From CAMCQY01 sp044370415 (GTDB taxonomy: Bacteria; Planctomycetota; Planctomycetia; Pirellulales; UBA1268): a DNA stretch of 64,000 bases. Below are positions 26,389-36,907 of this stretch, piece by piece. The stretch covers positions 1-64,000 of the forward strand of contig JBILVO010000001.1 of assembly GCA_044370415.1 (NCBI GenBank), written 5' to 3'. A program made the position numbers and the translations under genes. The notes beneath the pieces were generated by a model. The model was not told the DNA's origin. It saw only the letters and a list, made by a program, of their open reading frames with translations, and searched no databases. Each line of letters opens with the position of its first letter. The first letter of the stretch is position 1.

Positions 26389-27663
26389 TCAATCCTTCAG
26401 GTCGAAAAGCCGCTTCAGGGCGTCGAGCAGCCCGTGCGGCGGACCGGCCCGGCTCGCGCTGCGCAGCGAGGCCAGCGGCGAGTGGAGCAGCTTGGCTGCA
26501 TAGCGGTCGAATGCCTGGCGGATCTCGGCGCGGGACGCGTCGTCGAGCTGCGGCAGGCGACGGAAGAGCCGCTCGAGCTCCGCGTCGCCGGTCTCGGTCC
26601 AGCCGGCTCGCAGCCGCTCGATCACCGGCGCCGTCGACCGGTGGTGCATGTCGCCCATGAATCGCCGCGTCTCCTCGTCGACGATCGCCAACGCGGCGGG
26701 CAGTTCGCGATGACGGCTGCGCCGATTCGCCTCGCAGGCCGCGCCGAGGTCGTCCACGGAATAGAGCCAGACGCCCGGCCGCTGGCCGATCGCGGGATCG
26801 AAGTCGCGCGGCACGGCGAGGTCGAGCACGACCAGCGGCCGGCCCGCCCGCAGCGGCTCCACTCGGGCATAGTCCGCCGCGGACACGACCGGCTCGGTCG
26901 CTCCGGTCGTGCTCACCACGAGGTCGGCGGCCGCCAGCTCCGCCGCCAGGTCCTCCATGCGGCCGGCCCGGCCGCCGAGCCTGTCGGCGAGCTCTCCGGC
27001 GCGGCCGGCGGTGCGGTTGACGACCACCACGTCCCGTGCGCCGGCCTGCCGCAGGTAGCGAAGCGTCTCGGCCGCCATCTTGCCGGCGCCGATGAGCAGC
27101 ACCCGCTTGTCGTCGAACCGCTCGAAGACCCCGCTGGCGAAATCGGCCACCGCCACGCTCGGGATCGACAGCCGTTCGCGGCCGATGGCCGTCTCGGTCG
27201 CCACCCGCTTCGCGGTGCGCAGCGCCGCCTGGAACATCTCGCCGGTGAGCGGTCCGGCGGTGCGGCTCTCCTGGGCCAGCGACCATGCCTGCTTCACCTG
27301 CGCGACGATCTGCGGCTCCCCCAGCACCATGCTGTCGAGGCCCGCCGCCACGCCGAAGAGATGCCGCACGACGGCCTCGTCGCGGTCGCCGGTGAGCACG
27401 GGCCGCAGCAGCTGCGCGTCGATGCCGCGGCAGTCCGCCAGGAACGAGACGAGTTCGTCGGTGGGTGGCGGGTCGGCCGCCTGCTCGCCCGCCGCATAGA
27501 ACTCGACGCGGTTGCAGGTCGACAGGAGCACGCCCTCCCGGCCCGGGACCCGCTCCCGGAACCGCGCGAGCGCCTCGGTCGCCTGCTCGGCGGAGAAGGC
27601 CAGCCGCTCGCGGAGCGCGAGCGGCACGGTGCGATGGGTCCCGCCCACGAACGCCAGCATCAT
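26389..27663 (-). CDS. hemA: Glutamyl-tRNA reductase
   Basis: A 424-residue HemA, first enzyme of the C5 haem pathway (glutamyl-tRNA to glutamate-1-semialdehyde with NADPH). The catalytic Cys50 lies in LLSTCNRVEFYA; GLDSMVLGEPQIVAQVKQAW, the Rossmann motif VLLIGAGKMAAETLRYL and VLDLAVPRDFDPAI follow, then the helical dimerisation domain to the C-terminus. The start ATG at 27663 overlaps the stop of the upstream membrane gene in an ATGA arrangement, indicating translational coupling. A second ATG follows immediately, so the start may be one codon later. Confidence 0.95.
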   Translation of the reverse strand: MMLAFVGGTHRTVPLALRERLAFSAEQATEALARFRERVPGREGVLLSTCNRVEFYAAGEQAADPPPTDELVSFLADCRGIDAQLLRPVLTGDRDEAVVRHLFGVAAGLDSMVLGEPQIVAQVKQAWSLAQESRTAGPLTGEMFQAALRTAKRVATETAIGRERLSIPSVAVADFASGVFERFDDKRVLLIGAGKMAAETLRYLRQAGARDVVVVNRTAGRAGELADRLGGRAGRMEDLAAELAAADLVVSTTGATEPVVSAADYARVEPLRAGRPLVVLDLAVPRDFDPAIGQRPGVWLYSVDDLGAACEANRRSRHRELPAALAIVDEETRRFMGDMHHRSTAPVIERLRAGWTETGDAELERLFRRLPQLDDASRAEIRQAFDRYAAKLLHSPLASLRSASRAGPPHGLLDALKRLFDLKD

Positions 27664-28556
27664 GTGGCCGCCTCGTGTGGGGCCGCCTCGTGCCGCGGGG
27701 CGGGAGCCACCGGCGGCACGCCGTGCCGCGTCGCGCCGAAGAGCCCCCAGAGGATCGACCCGGTGAGCACGGCGAGGCTCGCCAGTGCCAGCCAGGCGGC
27801 CGTCCGCGGACCATCGGCGCGGCGGCTCGTGGCCCGGGTCGCGACGGCGGCCGTCAGCAGCCACGCCACCACCGCCGCCATCCGCAGCACGACGGGGTCG
27901 TTCCAGGGCACGGTCTCGAGCAGGCCGCGCTGCCGGTTCACGGCGTTGAGCACGATGCCGGAGAGGAAGCCGGCGGCCGCCAATCCGGCCGCGAAGGCCG
28001 GCACGCGACCGGTGGTGTGCTCCAGCCGCTCGAGGCTTGGCAGCCGCAGGCCGCCCAGCGGCGCCTGTTTCCTGGCCAGGCGGCCCGCCTGGATGAGCCA
28101 CATGAGCCCCGCGATCGCGGCAATCGCCACCGCCACGCAGGACGCGAGGTTGAAGCTGCCGTGCACCGCGCCCCAGATCTGGGTGGCCGGGCTCTGCGGG
28201 AACGGCACACGGCTGGAGAGCTGCGCGGCGCCGATGAGCCCGAGCACGATCGGCAGCATGAACAGCCCGACGGGCGTCCGCGGGTTGGCGATCGTGCGCC
28301 ACAGCGAACCACCGGCCAGCACCCACGCGGCCAGCAGGTACCAGTCGAACGCGCTGGAGAGCGGGACGGCCGCCTCGTGTGTCGCCCGCCAGCCCAAGAA
28401 CAGCGTGTGCGCCACGAGCCCGGCGGCCGCGAACGCGACCATGGCCGCCCCCCGCACGCCCGACCGGAACACGAGCCGCGACGCCTCGCAGGCGAAGGCG
28501 ACGGCATAGCTGGCCGCGAAGCAGACGACGGAGATTCCGGAGACGAATTCGACCAT
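27660..28556 (-). CDS. HemX/CcsA-like cytochrome c assembly family membrane protein
   Basis: A 298-residue polytopic membrane protein with about eight hydrophobic helices (for example GISVVCFAASYAVAFAC, WYLLAAWVLAGGSLW, FMLPIVLGLIGAAQL). It matches the CcsA/HemX superfamily by topology, the WGAVHGSFNLASC helix with its histidine, and its position directly before hemA. The Trp-rich WWD haem-handling motif of true CcsA is not visible, so a HemX-type role (affecting HemA level or activity) is more likely than cytochrome c synthesis. The start at 28556 is the ATG before the first helix. It overlaps hemA by 4 bases and is divergent from hemE, 68 bp away. Confidence 0.82.
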   Translation of the reverse strand: MVEFVSGISVVCFAASYAVAFACEASRLVFRSGVRGAAMVAFAAAGLVAHTLFLGWRATHEAAVPLSSAFDWYLLAAWVLAGGSLWRTIANPRTPVGLFMLPIVLGLIGAAQLSSRVPFPQSPATQIWGAVHGSFNLASCVAVAIAAIAGLMWLIQAGRLARKQAPLGGLRLPSLERLEHTTGRVPAFAAGLAAAGFLSGIVLNAVNRQRGLLETVPWNDPVVLRMAAVVAWLLTAAVATRATSRRADGPRTAAWLALASLAVLTGSILWGLFGATRHGVPPVAPAPRHEAAPHEAAT

Positions 28557-28624
28557 GCTGAACGCCTGCGGGGTGCCGTGGGGTATTGTAGTCTGCAGTC
28601 CGCCTTCCGCCCGCCGAGTGCCAG
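28557..28624. promoter_or_regulatory. Short divergent promoter region of the haem genes
   Basis: Only 68 bp separate the starts of the HemX-like gene and hemE. The stretch near 28583-28590 reads TATTGTA on the plus strand and TACAATA on the minus strand, so one AT-rich hexamer could serve as -10 for both directions. No convincing -35 was found on either strand. Confidence 0.35.
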
Positions 28625-29707
28625 ATGCCCGACTCCGCCTCGCCCCTGTCGATGCCCCCATCCGGCGGCCTCTCCGCTGCGCAGCGGCGCAACGAGGCGC
28701 TCCTGATGCGTGCCTGCCGGCGCGAGCCGGTGCCCCGCCCCCCCGTGTGGCTCATGCGACAGGCTGGCCGTTACCTGCCGGAATACCGGCGCGTGCGGGC
28801 GGACGTCGACTTCCTCGGCCTGGTGAAGAACCCGCGGCTGGCGGCGGAGGTGATGCTCGCCACCGTGCACCGCCTCGGCGTGGATGCGGCGATCATCTTC
28901 AGCGACCTGCTCCCGATCCTCGAGCCGATGGGCATGGACCTGGAGTTCAGCGCGGGCGAGGGGCCGGTGATCCACAATCCCGTGCGCGAGCCCGCCGATG
29001 TCGCGCGGCTCGTGGAACTGGAGGACCTCGACCAGCTCGGCTACGTCATGGAGTGCGTGCAGGCGACGCGGGCCGGGCTCGACGACGCGATCCCGGTGAT
29101 CGGCTTCGCCGGCGCGCCGTTCACGCTCGCGGGCTACTGCATCGAGGGTGGCACCAGCCGGGCGTGGCTGCACACCAAGACGCTGATGTACACGCACGAG
29201 GCCGCCTGGCACGACCTCATGGGGAGGCTCGCCCGCGCCGTGAGCCGATATCTCGTGGCGCAGCTCGACGCGGGCGCGCAGCTCGTGCAGCTCTTCGACA
29301 GCTGGGTGGGCTGCCTCTCGCCGGACGACTACCGCCGCTACGTGCTGCCCCACAGCCGCACGGCGCTGGCCGAGGCCGCGCGGCGTGCGCCGGTGATCCA
29401 CTTCGCCACGGGCAACCCGGCGCTGCTGCCACTCCTGGCCGAGGCCGGCGGCTCCGTGATCGGAGTCGACTGGCGGATCGGGCTGGCCGAGGCCTGGCGG
29501 ATGGTCGGCCATGACCGGGCCGTGCAGGGCAACCTCGACCCGGCCGTGCTGCTCGCCGACCGCGACACGGTGCGCCGGCGGACGCTCGAGGTGCTGGCGG
29601 AGGCGGCCGGCCGGCCCGGGCACATCTTCAACCTCGGCCACGGCATCCTGCCGCAGACGCCCGTGGAAAACGTGCTCGAACTGATCGCCACGGTGAAGGG
29701 CGGCTGA
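28625..29707 (+). CDS. hemE: Uroporphyrinogen decarboxylase
   Basis: A 360-residue HemE, which decarboxylates uroporphyrinogen III to coproporphyrinogen III in the cytoplasm. The N-terminal family signature PVWLMRQAGRYLPEYR is present with the substrate-binding arginines, followed by AAIIFSDLLPILEPMGMDLEF, VIGFAGAPFTLAGYCIEGG, QLFDSWVGCLSPDDYRRYVL and the C-terminal FNLGHGILPQTPVENV. Length and motifs are normal. It faces away from the hemX-like/hemA pair, so the haem genes form a divergent cluster. Confidence 0.97.
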   Translation: MPDSASPLSMPPSGGLSAAQRRNEALLMRACRREPVPRPPVWLMRQAGRYLPEYRRVRADVDFLGLVKNPRLAAEVMLATVHRLGVDAAIIFSDLLPILEPMGMDLEFSAGEGPVIHNPVREPADVARLVELEDLDQLGYVMECVQATRAGLDDAIPVIGFAGAPFTLAGYCIEGGTSRAWLHTKTLMYTHEAAWHDLMGRLARAVSRYLVAQLDAGAQLVQLFDSWVGCLSPDDYRRYVLPHSRTALAEAARRAPVIHFATGNPALLPLLAEAGGSVIGVDWRIGLAEAWRMVGHDRAVQGNLDPAVLLADRDTVRRRTLEVLAEAAGRPGHIFNLGHGILPQTPVENVLELIATVKGG

Positions 29708-29909
29708 CGGCTCGTCCGCGGCCCTCGCCAGTCGGCCGCCCGGCGGGGTACAACAGCGTGTTGCGCCCGACGGCCCCGTGGCCGTCACGCCGCGCGCAGC
29801 AGGCGAGGCGTCGGCGATCGGCGGAACATGCCCCGATCACCGACACATCGTCGACCGCCGCCCCGGGCCGCAGGCCCCGGGGCAGAGAACCCCCAGGGTC
29901 CGCTGCCGC

Positions 29910-32900
29910 ATGACCAGCCTCGAGCACAGACTTTTTCATCTCTTCGAACCGGCCGACATCGCGAAGGCCCGGGTTCTCGTCCCCAAGCGCGTGACCTGCC
30001 CGCGTGTCGGCCACGTGCATGCCGTCGTCGTCGCGGATGACGGCACCGCGCACGACGTGCACCTCGAGCTCTCCGCCCGGCGGAAGGGCGGCATGATGCT
30101 CGAGACCCGCAGTTCGAGCGACGCTGGCCGGGCCGGGAGGCCCTGCGCGGCCCTGGCCGCAGCGATCCTCGAGATCGATCGCCGCAGGCTCTTCTCCAAC
30201 CTGCACGACCACACGCCGCTGGCGCTGGAGATCCTGGCGGAGGAGGGTGCCGAGGACGAGGAATCGCAGGTGGAGACGGCCGAGCCGGTCGACGAGGATC
30301 CGGTCGACGACGCTCCTGCACGGCCCGCGGTGCCGGTGCCCGCTGCTGCGGCCCAGAGGCGGCCGGGCGGCCGGCTGCCGCCGTGGGCGGCCGAGCTCGA
30401 TGAACGGCGTCGGCTCGTCGAGCCCGCCGTCAGCGACCGCAGGGTGGCCATCGGCGACGCCCGCCGATCGGCCGGAGCGCTCGTCTTCCTGCTCGATCTG
30501 GCCGCCAGCGCCGACGCGCGGGCGGTGGTGCTGGTGCCGGGACGCATGCAGCTCGACGTCGCCGGCAACGCGACCGGACGGCCGCGACCGCTCGTCATCG
30601 GTCCCGGCGAGGTGGAGATCGACCAGCTCGACCCGCTGGAGCGGTCGATCCTCGCCCAGCTCGTCGGCGCGGCGACCGTGGGGGAGACGGGCCTGCCGGA
30701 GCCGCTGGAGCGCCGGAGCATCGCCCGGGTGGTCGTCAGTCCGCAGTCGTCGGCCACGCACCTTGCGCTGTTGTGCGAGCACGGCCGGCTCGTCCTGCAG
30801 CCCGAGCCGCGGCGGAACCCCGAGCTCATCGTGCCGCTCGTGTGGGATGGCGGCCGCCCCTGGGAGTTCGCGCTGGTCGTCGAGCCGGACGATGCGGTCA
30901 GCACCCGCGGCGAGTCGCTCGCGGAACTGTCGGAAGCCACGCCGCCGCCGCGGCCGGCGCGGGCCACGCTGCGCGGCATGCTGGTCCGCGGCAGCGAGCG
31001 CAAGGACCTGCGCACGCCGCGGGCGATCCTGCGGTCGGGCCTGATCGTGTTCGAGGACCGTCTCGCCCGGCTGGCGGTGGCGGAGGCGGCGGCCACGAGC
31101 GGGGCGGTCGGCCGCGTCGCCGCGGCCGGCTGGCTCGACCAGTTCGAGCGCCGCGGCCCGATCGAGTTCGCCGGCGGGCAGATCGACGGCATGATCGACA
31201 GGATCGCCACGTTCGCCGACCTGCCGCGGCTCGAGCTGCCGGGCTGGACGGGCTGGCGGATCGAATCCGGGGTGCCGCGGCCGAAGCTCGTCCTCGACGA
31301 TTCGCCGACGGTCACGCTCGACGGCGACGAACCCGACGATCCCGACCTCGTCGCCGATCGCGGCGGGCGGCCGTCCCGCCGTCGCACGACGCCCCGCGTG
31401 CAGCTGGCAGGCCGCATCTGGTTCGACTACGCGGGCATCCTCGTCGCGGCCGACGAGCCGGCGGGGGGCGCCGCCGACCTCGAACGACGCATCCTCGTCC
31501 GCCGTGACCGCGGCGCGGAACGCGATGCGATCGCGATGCTCCCGCGCTACGGAGCAACGCCTCCCCGGCTCACGGACGACGACGACGCCGCCGGCCACCA
31601 TGTGGAGATTCCGCGCGCGCGGCTCGACGCCTCCGTCTCGCAGCTGGCCGGCGCCGGCTGGACGGTCGAGGTCTCGGGCCGCCGCTATCGCCCGGCCGGC
31701 AGCGTGGCCTGGAACGTGACCAGCGGCATCGACTGGTTCGAGCTGTCGGCCGCGATCGACTTCGGCGGCGTGACGGCGGAACTCCCGGCGCTCTTGGAGG
31801 CCCTGGCGAAGGGCAGCCGGTCCGTCGAGCTCTCCGACGGCTCGATGGGGATCCTGCCCGAGGAGCTGGCGACACAGATCGAGCCGATGGCGGCCCTGGC
31901 GCAGCGGCACGACGGCCGGCTGCGGTACGGACGCATCCAGATGGCGCTCCTCGACGCGCTGCTGGCGGGCCAGCCGCAGGCCCGTGTCGACGAGGCCTTC
32001 GAGCGGATCCGCGAGGAGTTGGCCCGCGGGGAGCGGCCGGAGGCGGAGGACGAACCGGAGGGGTTCCAGGGCACGCTGCGGCACTACCAGCGCGAGGGGC
32101 TCGGCTGGCTGTCGTTCCTCGAGAGGATGGGGCTCGGCGGCTGCCTCGCCGACGACATGGGCCTCGGCAAGACGATCCAGGTGCTGGCGATGTTCGCGCG
32201 GCGCAAGCAGATGCTGGGCGACGGCGGCGTGGCCCACAGGCCCTCGCTGGTCGTCGTGCCGAAAAGCCTGGTCTTCAACTGGATCGAGGAGGCCCGCCGT
32301 TTCGCCCCCATGCTGCGGGTGCTCAACTACACCGGCAACGCCCGGCTGGACGACGCCGCCGCGCTCGCCGACCACGACCTCGTGCTCACCACCTACGGCA
32401 CGCTGCGGCGCGACATCGTCGCCCACCGCGAGTCGGAGTTCGATTACGTGGTGCTCGACGAGGCGCAGTCGATCAAGAACGCCGCCAGCCAGGCCGCGAA
32501 GGCCTGCCGCCTGCTGCGGGCCCGGCACCGCCTGGCGCTCACCGGCACACCGGTGGAGAATCACATCGGCGAGCTGTGGAGCATCTTCGAGTTCCTCAAT
32601 CCCGGCCAGCTCGGCAGCGCCGCCAGGCTGAAGCGGTTTCTCACCGGCGGCCGCACCAGCGCCGAGGTCGTGGCCCGCGCCGTCCGGCCGTACCTGCTGC
32701 GCCGCACGAAGGCGCAGGTGCTCTCCGACCTGCCCGAGAAGACTGAGCAGACGCTCTTCTGCGAGCTTGGCGATGAGCAGCGGAAGGCCTACGACGAGCT
32801 GCGCGAGCACTACCGTCTCGAGCTCTCCGGCCGCATCGGCCGCATGGGGATCGGGCGGTCGCGGATCGCGGTGCTCGAGGCGCTCCTGCGGCTGCGGCAG

Positions 32901-33455
32901 ACGGCCTGCCACCCCGGGCTCGTCGACCCCGCCAGGATCGACGATCCGGCGGCCAAGCTCGACACGCTCCTCGACCAGCTCGACGAGGTGCTCGACGAGG
33001 GGCACAAGGTGCTCGTGTTCAGCCAGTTCACCAGCTTCCTCGCGATCCTGCGCCGGCGGCTCGACGAGCGGTCGCTCACCTACGAGTACCTCGACGGCAA
33101 GACGACCGACCGGCAGTCGCGGGTGCAGCGGTTCCAGGAGGACGCCGACTGCCGCCTGTTCCTCGTGAGCCTCAAGGCGGGCGGCCAGGGTCTCAATCTC
33201 ACCGCCGCCGACTACATTTACATCCTCGATCCCTGGTGGAACCCCGCCGTCGAGGCGCAGGCGGTCGACCGGGCGCACCGCATCGGCCAGACCCGCCGCG
33301 TGTTCGCCTACCGCCTCATCGCCCGCGACACGGTGGAGGAGAAGATCGTCGCCCTGCAGGACCGCAAGCGGGAACTCGCCGAATCGATCGTGCGGGCCGA
33401 CGAGGGCATGGTCGCCAGCCTCACCGCCGAGGACGTCGAACTGCTGCTTTCGTGA
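29910..33455 (+). CDS. SNF2-family DNA-dependent ATPase
   Basis: A 1181-residue protein with an approximately 700-residue N-terminal region and a C-terminal Swi2/Snf2 motor. Motor motifs: LADDMGLGKTIQVLAMF (Walker A, about 747), VLTTYGTLRRDI, VVLDEAQSIKNAASQ (DEAQ box, about 849), LALTGTPVENHIGELWSIF, VLVFSQFTSFL, LVSLKAGGQGLNLTAADY and AQAVDRAHRIGQTRRV (motif VI, about 1116). It resembles HepA/RapA-type bacterial proteins that remodel nucleic acid-protein complexes. The N-terminal region has no obvious zinc-binding SWIM motif. The ATG at 29910 is chosen because upstream codons look non-coding. Partners and targets cannot be inferred. Confidence 0.92.
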   Translation: MTSLEHRLFHLFEPADIAKARVLVPKRVTCPRVGHVHAVVVADDGTAHDVHLELSARRKGGMMLETRSSSDAGRAGRPCAALAAAILEIDRRRLFSNLHDHTPLALEILAEEGAEDEESQVETAEPVDEDPVDDAPARPAVPVPAAAAQRRPGGRLPPWAAELDERRRLVEPAVSDRRVAIGDARRSAGALVFLLDLAASADARAVVLVPGRMQLDVAGNATGRPRPLVIGPGEVEIDQLDPLERSILAQLVGAATVGETGLPEPLERRSIARVVVSPQSSATHLALLCEHGRLVLQPEPRRNPELIVPLVWDGGRPWEFALVVEPDDAVSTRGESLAELSEATPPPRPARATLRGMLVRGSERKDLRTPRAILRSGLIVFEDRLARLAVAEAAATSGAVGRVAAAGWLDQFERRGPIEFAGGQIDGMIDRIATFADLPRLELPGWTGWRIESGVPRPKLVLDDSPTVTLDGDEPDDPDLVADRGGRPSRRRTTPRVQLAGRIWFDYAGILVAADEPAGGAADLERRILVRRDRGAERDAIAMLPRYGATPPRLTDDDDAAGHHVEIPRARLDASVSQLAGAGWTVEVSGRRYRPAGSVAWNVTSGIDWFELSAAIDFGGVTAELPALLEALAKGSRSVELSDGSMGILPEELATQIEPMAALAQRHDGRLRYGRIQMALLDALLAGQPQARVDEAFERIREELARGERPEAEDEPEGFQGTLRHYQREGLGWLSFLERMGLGGCLADDMGLGKTIQVLAMFARRKQMLGDGGVAHRPSLVVVPKSLVFNWIEEARRFAPMLRVLNYTGNARLDDAAALADHDLVLTTYGTLRRDIVAHRESEFDYVVLDEAQSIKNAASQAAKACRLLRARHRLALTGTPVENHIGELWSIFEFLNPGQLGSAARLKRFLTGGRTSAEVVARAVRPYLLRRTKAQVLSDLPEKTEQTLFCELGDEQRKAYDELREHYRLELSGRIGRMGIGRSRIAVLEALLRLRQTACHPGLVDPARIDDPAAKLDTLLDQLDEVLDEGHKVLVFSQFTSFLAILRRRLDERSLTYEYLDGKTTDRQSRVQRFQEDADCRLFLVSLKAGGQGLNLTAADYIYILDPWWNPAVEAQAVDRAHRIGQTRRVFAYRLIARDTVEEKIVALQDRKRELAESIVRADEGMVASLTAEDVELLLS

Positions 33456-33552
33456 CGGCCCGCAGGCCGCCTGCTCCTCACGAAACCCTCATCGACGGCA
33501 TGTATACCTGTCGACCGGTCGATCCCGCCGCCGCACGCTGAGCCCGCCGTTC

Positions 33553-34308
33553 ATGCACCCCGTGGCCCCCCCCGACCGCATGAAGCCCGCCTCGTCCAAG
33601 CCGAAGCCCGCCACACCGGCGGCCGCCCCGCAGATCCTCGTCGTCGACGACGAGCAGGATCTGCTCGAACTGCTTCGCTACAGCCTCACGAAGGAGGGCT
33701 ACGCGGTGCAGGGCGTGGGCAGCGGTGAAGACGCCCTCAAGGCGACGCGGGCGCAGCCGCCCGACCTGATCGTGCTCGACTGGATGCTGCCCGCGGTCGA
33801 CGGCCTCGAGGTCTGCCGCCGGCTCAAGAACGACCCGAAGACCCGCGACATCCCGGTCATCATGCTCACCGCGAAGGGGGAGGAGGCCGACATGATCGCC
33901 GGCCTCGAGCGGGGCGCCGACGACTACATCGCCAAGCCCTTCAGCCCGCGGGTGCTGGCGGCGCGGGTCAAGGCGCTCCTGCGTCGCAAGGAGACGGCCG
34001 CGCAGGCGGAGGCCGAGACCACGATCGACGTGCACGAGCTGTCGATCCACCCCGGCCGGCACGAGGTGACCCTGGCCGGCACCCGGGTGGACCTGACGTA
34101 CACGGAGTTCGCGCTGCTGCAATTCCTGGCCCGTCGGCCGGGCTGGGCGTTCACGCGGTCCCAGATCGTCGACGCCGTCAAGGGCGAGGACTATCCTGTG
34201 ACGGAGCGGTCGGTCGACGTCCAGGTTGCCGGCTTGCGCAAAAAGCTCGGGTCGTTCGGGTCCTACATCGAGACCGTCCGCGGCGTGGGATACCGATTCC
34301 GGGCGTGA
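33553..34308 (+). CDS. phoB: OmpR/PhoB-family response regulator
   Basis: A 251-residue regulator. After a 26-residue Pro/Lys-rich extension the receiver domain begins ILVVDDEQDLLELLRYSL; the phosphoacceptor is the Asp in IVLDWMLP (near residue 76) and the conserved Lys lies in DYIAKPFSP. A winged-helix DNA-binding domain occupies about 155-251 (LTYTEFALLQFLARRPGWAF, RSVDVQVAGLRKKLG, ETVRGVGYRF). An in-frame ATG at 33580 could be the true start. It is followed 27 bp on by a PhoR-type kinase, so it is probably the phosphate-type response regulator, though no pst genes are in the window. Confidence 0.9.
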   Translation: MHPVAPPDRMKPASSKPKPATPAAAPQILVVDDEQDLLELLRYSLTKEGYAVQGVGSGEDALKATRAQPPDLIVLDWMLPAVDGLEVCRRLKNDPKTRDIPVIMLTAKGEEADMIAGLERGADDYIAKPFSPRVLAARVKALLRRKETAAQAEAETTIDVHELSIHPGRHEVTLAGTRVDLTYTEFALLQFLARRPGWAFTRSQIVDAVKGEDYPVTERSVDVQVAGLRKKLGSFGSYIETVRGVGYRFRA

Positions 34309-34335
34309 AGCACCGTCCCGGCGCGAGCCCATCCG

Positions 34336-36123
<1,788 letters not shown>

Positions 36124-36135
36124 CCGCCGGCCGCA

Positions 36136-36846
36136 TCAGCCGACGCCGTCCGCGGCCAGGCAGGTGCCGCTGGCCGACTCGTCTTCCAGGAGCGACAGGA
36201 TGGCCCGGACCGCGCGGTCGTGCCCCGTCCCCGCGGGGAATTCCCCGGCAACCACGCAGTTGACCCGCACCCGCGGATGCCGCGCCGCGCATTCGACCGC
36301 CAGGCACCGCGCCATGTGCGGGATCGCACCCTGGCTGAGTGCCGCCGCCAGCCGCTCCGCCGGCGCCGCCTCCCGCAGCGCCGCCCCCACGAGCACGATG
36401 CCGCCACCCGAGGCCTGACCGGCCATCAGTGCGGCCGCCTCCTGCGCGGCCACGAACGCGCCGACGCAGTTCACGTCGAAGTGCATCCGCAGGTCGTCGG
36501 CGGTCGCATCCTCGAGCCGGCAGGGGCGGGCGACCGCGGCACAGGTGACCAGGGCGTCGAGCCTGCCGAAATGATCAGCCACGCGGTGCACGACCGTCCG
36601 CACCGGCCCGTCCTCGCGGAGATCCGCCGTGAGGGCGAGGCTCGGCACGCCGGCGCCGGCGAGCTCCTCCGCGAGCTCTCGGGCCTGATGGAGCGCGGCA
36701 TGGGCATGGATCGCCACGGCGTGGCCCGTCGCCGCCAGCGCCCGCACCACCGCCGCCCCCAGGCCGCTCTCGCCCCCCGTGACGAGCGCCACCCTGCCCG
36801 TCGGCGCCACGCTTCCGGAGGAGTCCGGCACGGCTCTGCTCTCCAC
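36136..36846 (-). CDS. SDR-fold protein lacking the catalytic Ser-Tyr-Lys residues
   Basis: A 236-residue Rossmann-fold protein of the short-chain dehydrogenase/reductase superfamily. The cofactor motif VALVTGGESGLGAAVVRAL and the LDALVTCAAVAR strand are kept, as is HFDVNCVGAFVAAQEAA. Where active SDRs have a catalytic Ser the segment reads IVLVGAALREAA, and where they have YxxxK it reads AALSQGAIPHMARCLAVE, so both Tyr and Lys appear replaced (Ala and Gln). It is therefore probably not a standard oxidoreductase. The start is taken as GTG at 36846, with GGAG 10 bases upstream; GTG at 36831 is an alternative. It lies 61 bp after the LOG gene stop, same strand. Confidence 0.75.
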   Translation of the reverse strand: MESRAVPDSSGSVAPTGRVALVTGGESGLGAAVVRALAATGHAVAIHAHAALHQARELAEELAGAGVPSLALTADLREDGPVRTVVHRVADHFGRLDALVTCAAVARPCRLEDATADDLRMHFDVNCVGAFVAAQEAAALMAGQASGGGIVLVGAALREAAPAERLAAALSQGAIPHMARCLAVECAARHPRVRVNCVVAGEFPAGTGHDRAVRAILSLLEDESASGTCLAADGVG

Positions 36847-36907
36847 GCTCTGCTCTCCAGGAATCGTGCGAGTCGCAGCGGGTCCGCTGCTCGGGGCCCG
36901 CGGCCCG

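Noticed and set aside
27660..28556. Calling the membrane protein a true CcsA cytochrome c synthetase
   Set aside because: The Trp-rich haem-handling motif is not visible and no ResB/CcsB partner is adjacent; the HemX-like reading fits the hemA linkage better.
29628..33278. A 1216-codon minus-strand frame opposite the SNF2 gene
   Set aside because: All conserved motor motifs are on the plus strand; the minus translation has no domain and the usual GC-driven bias.
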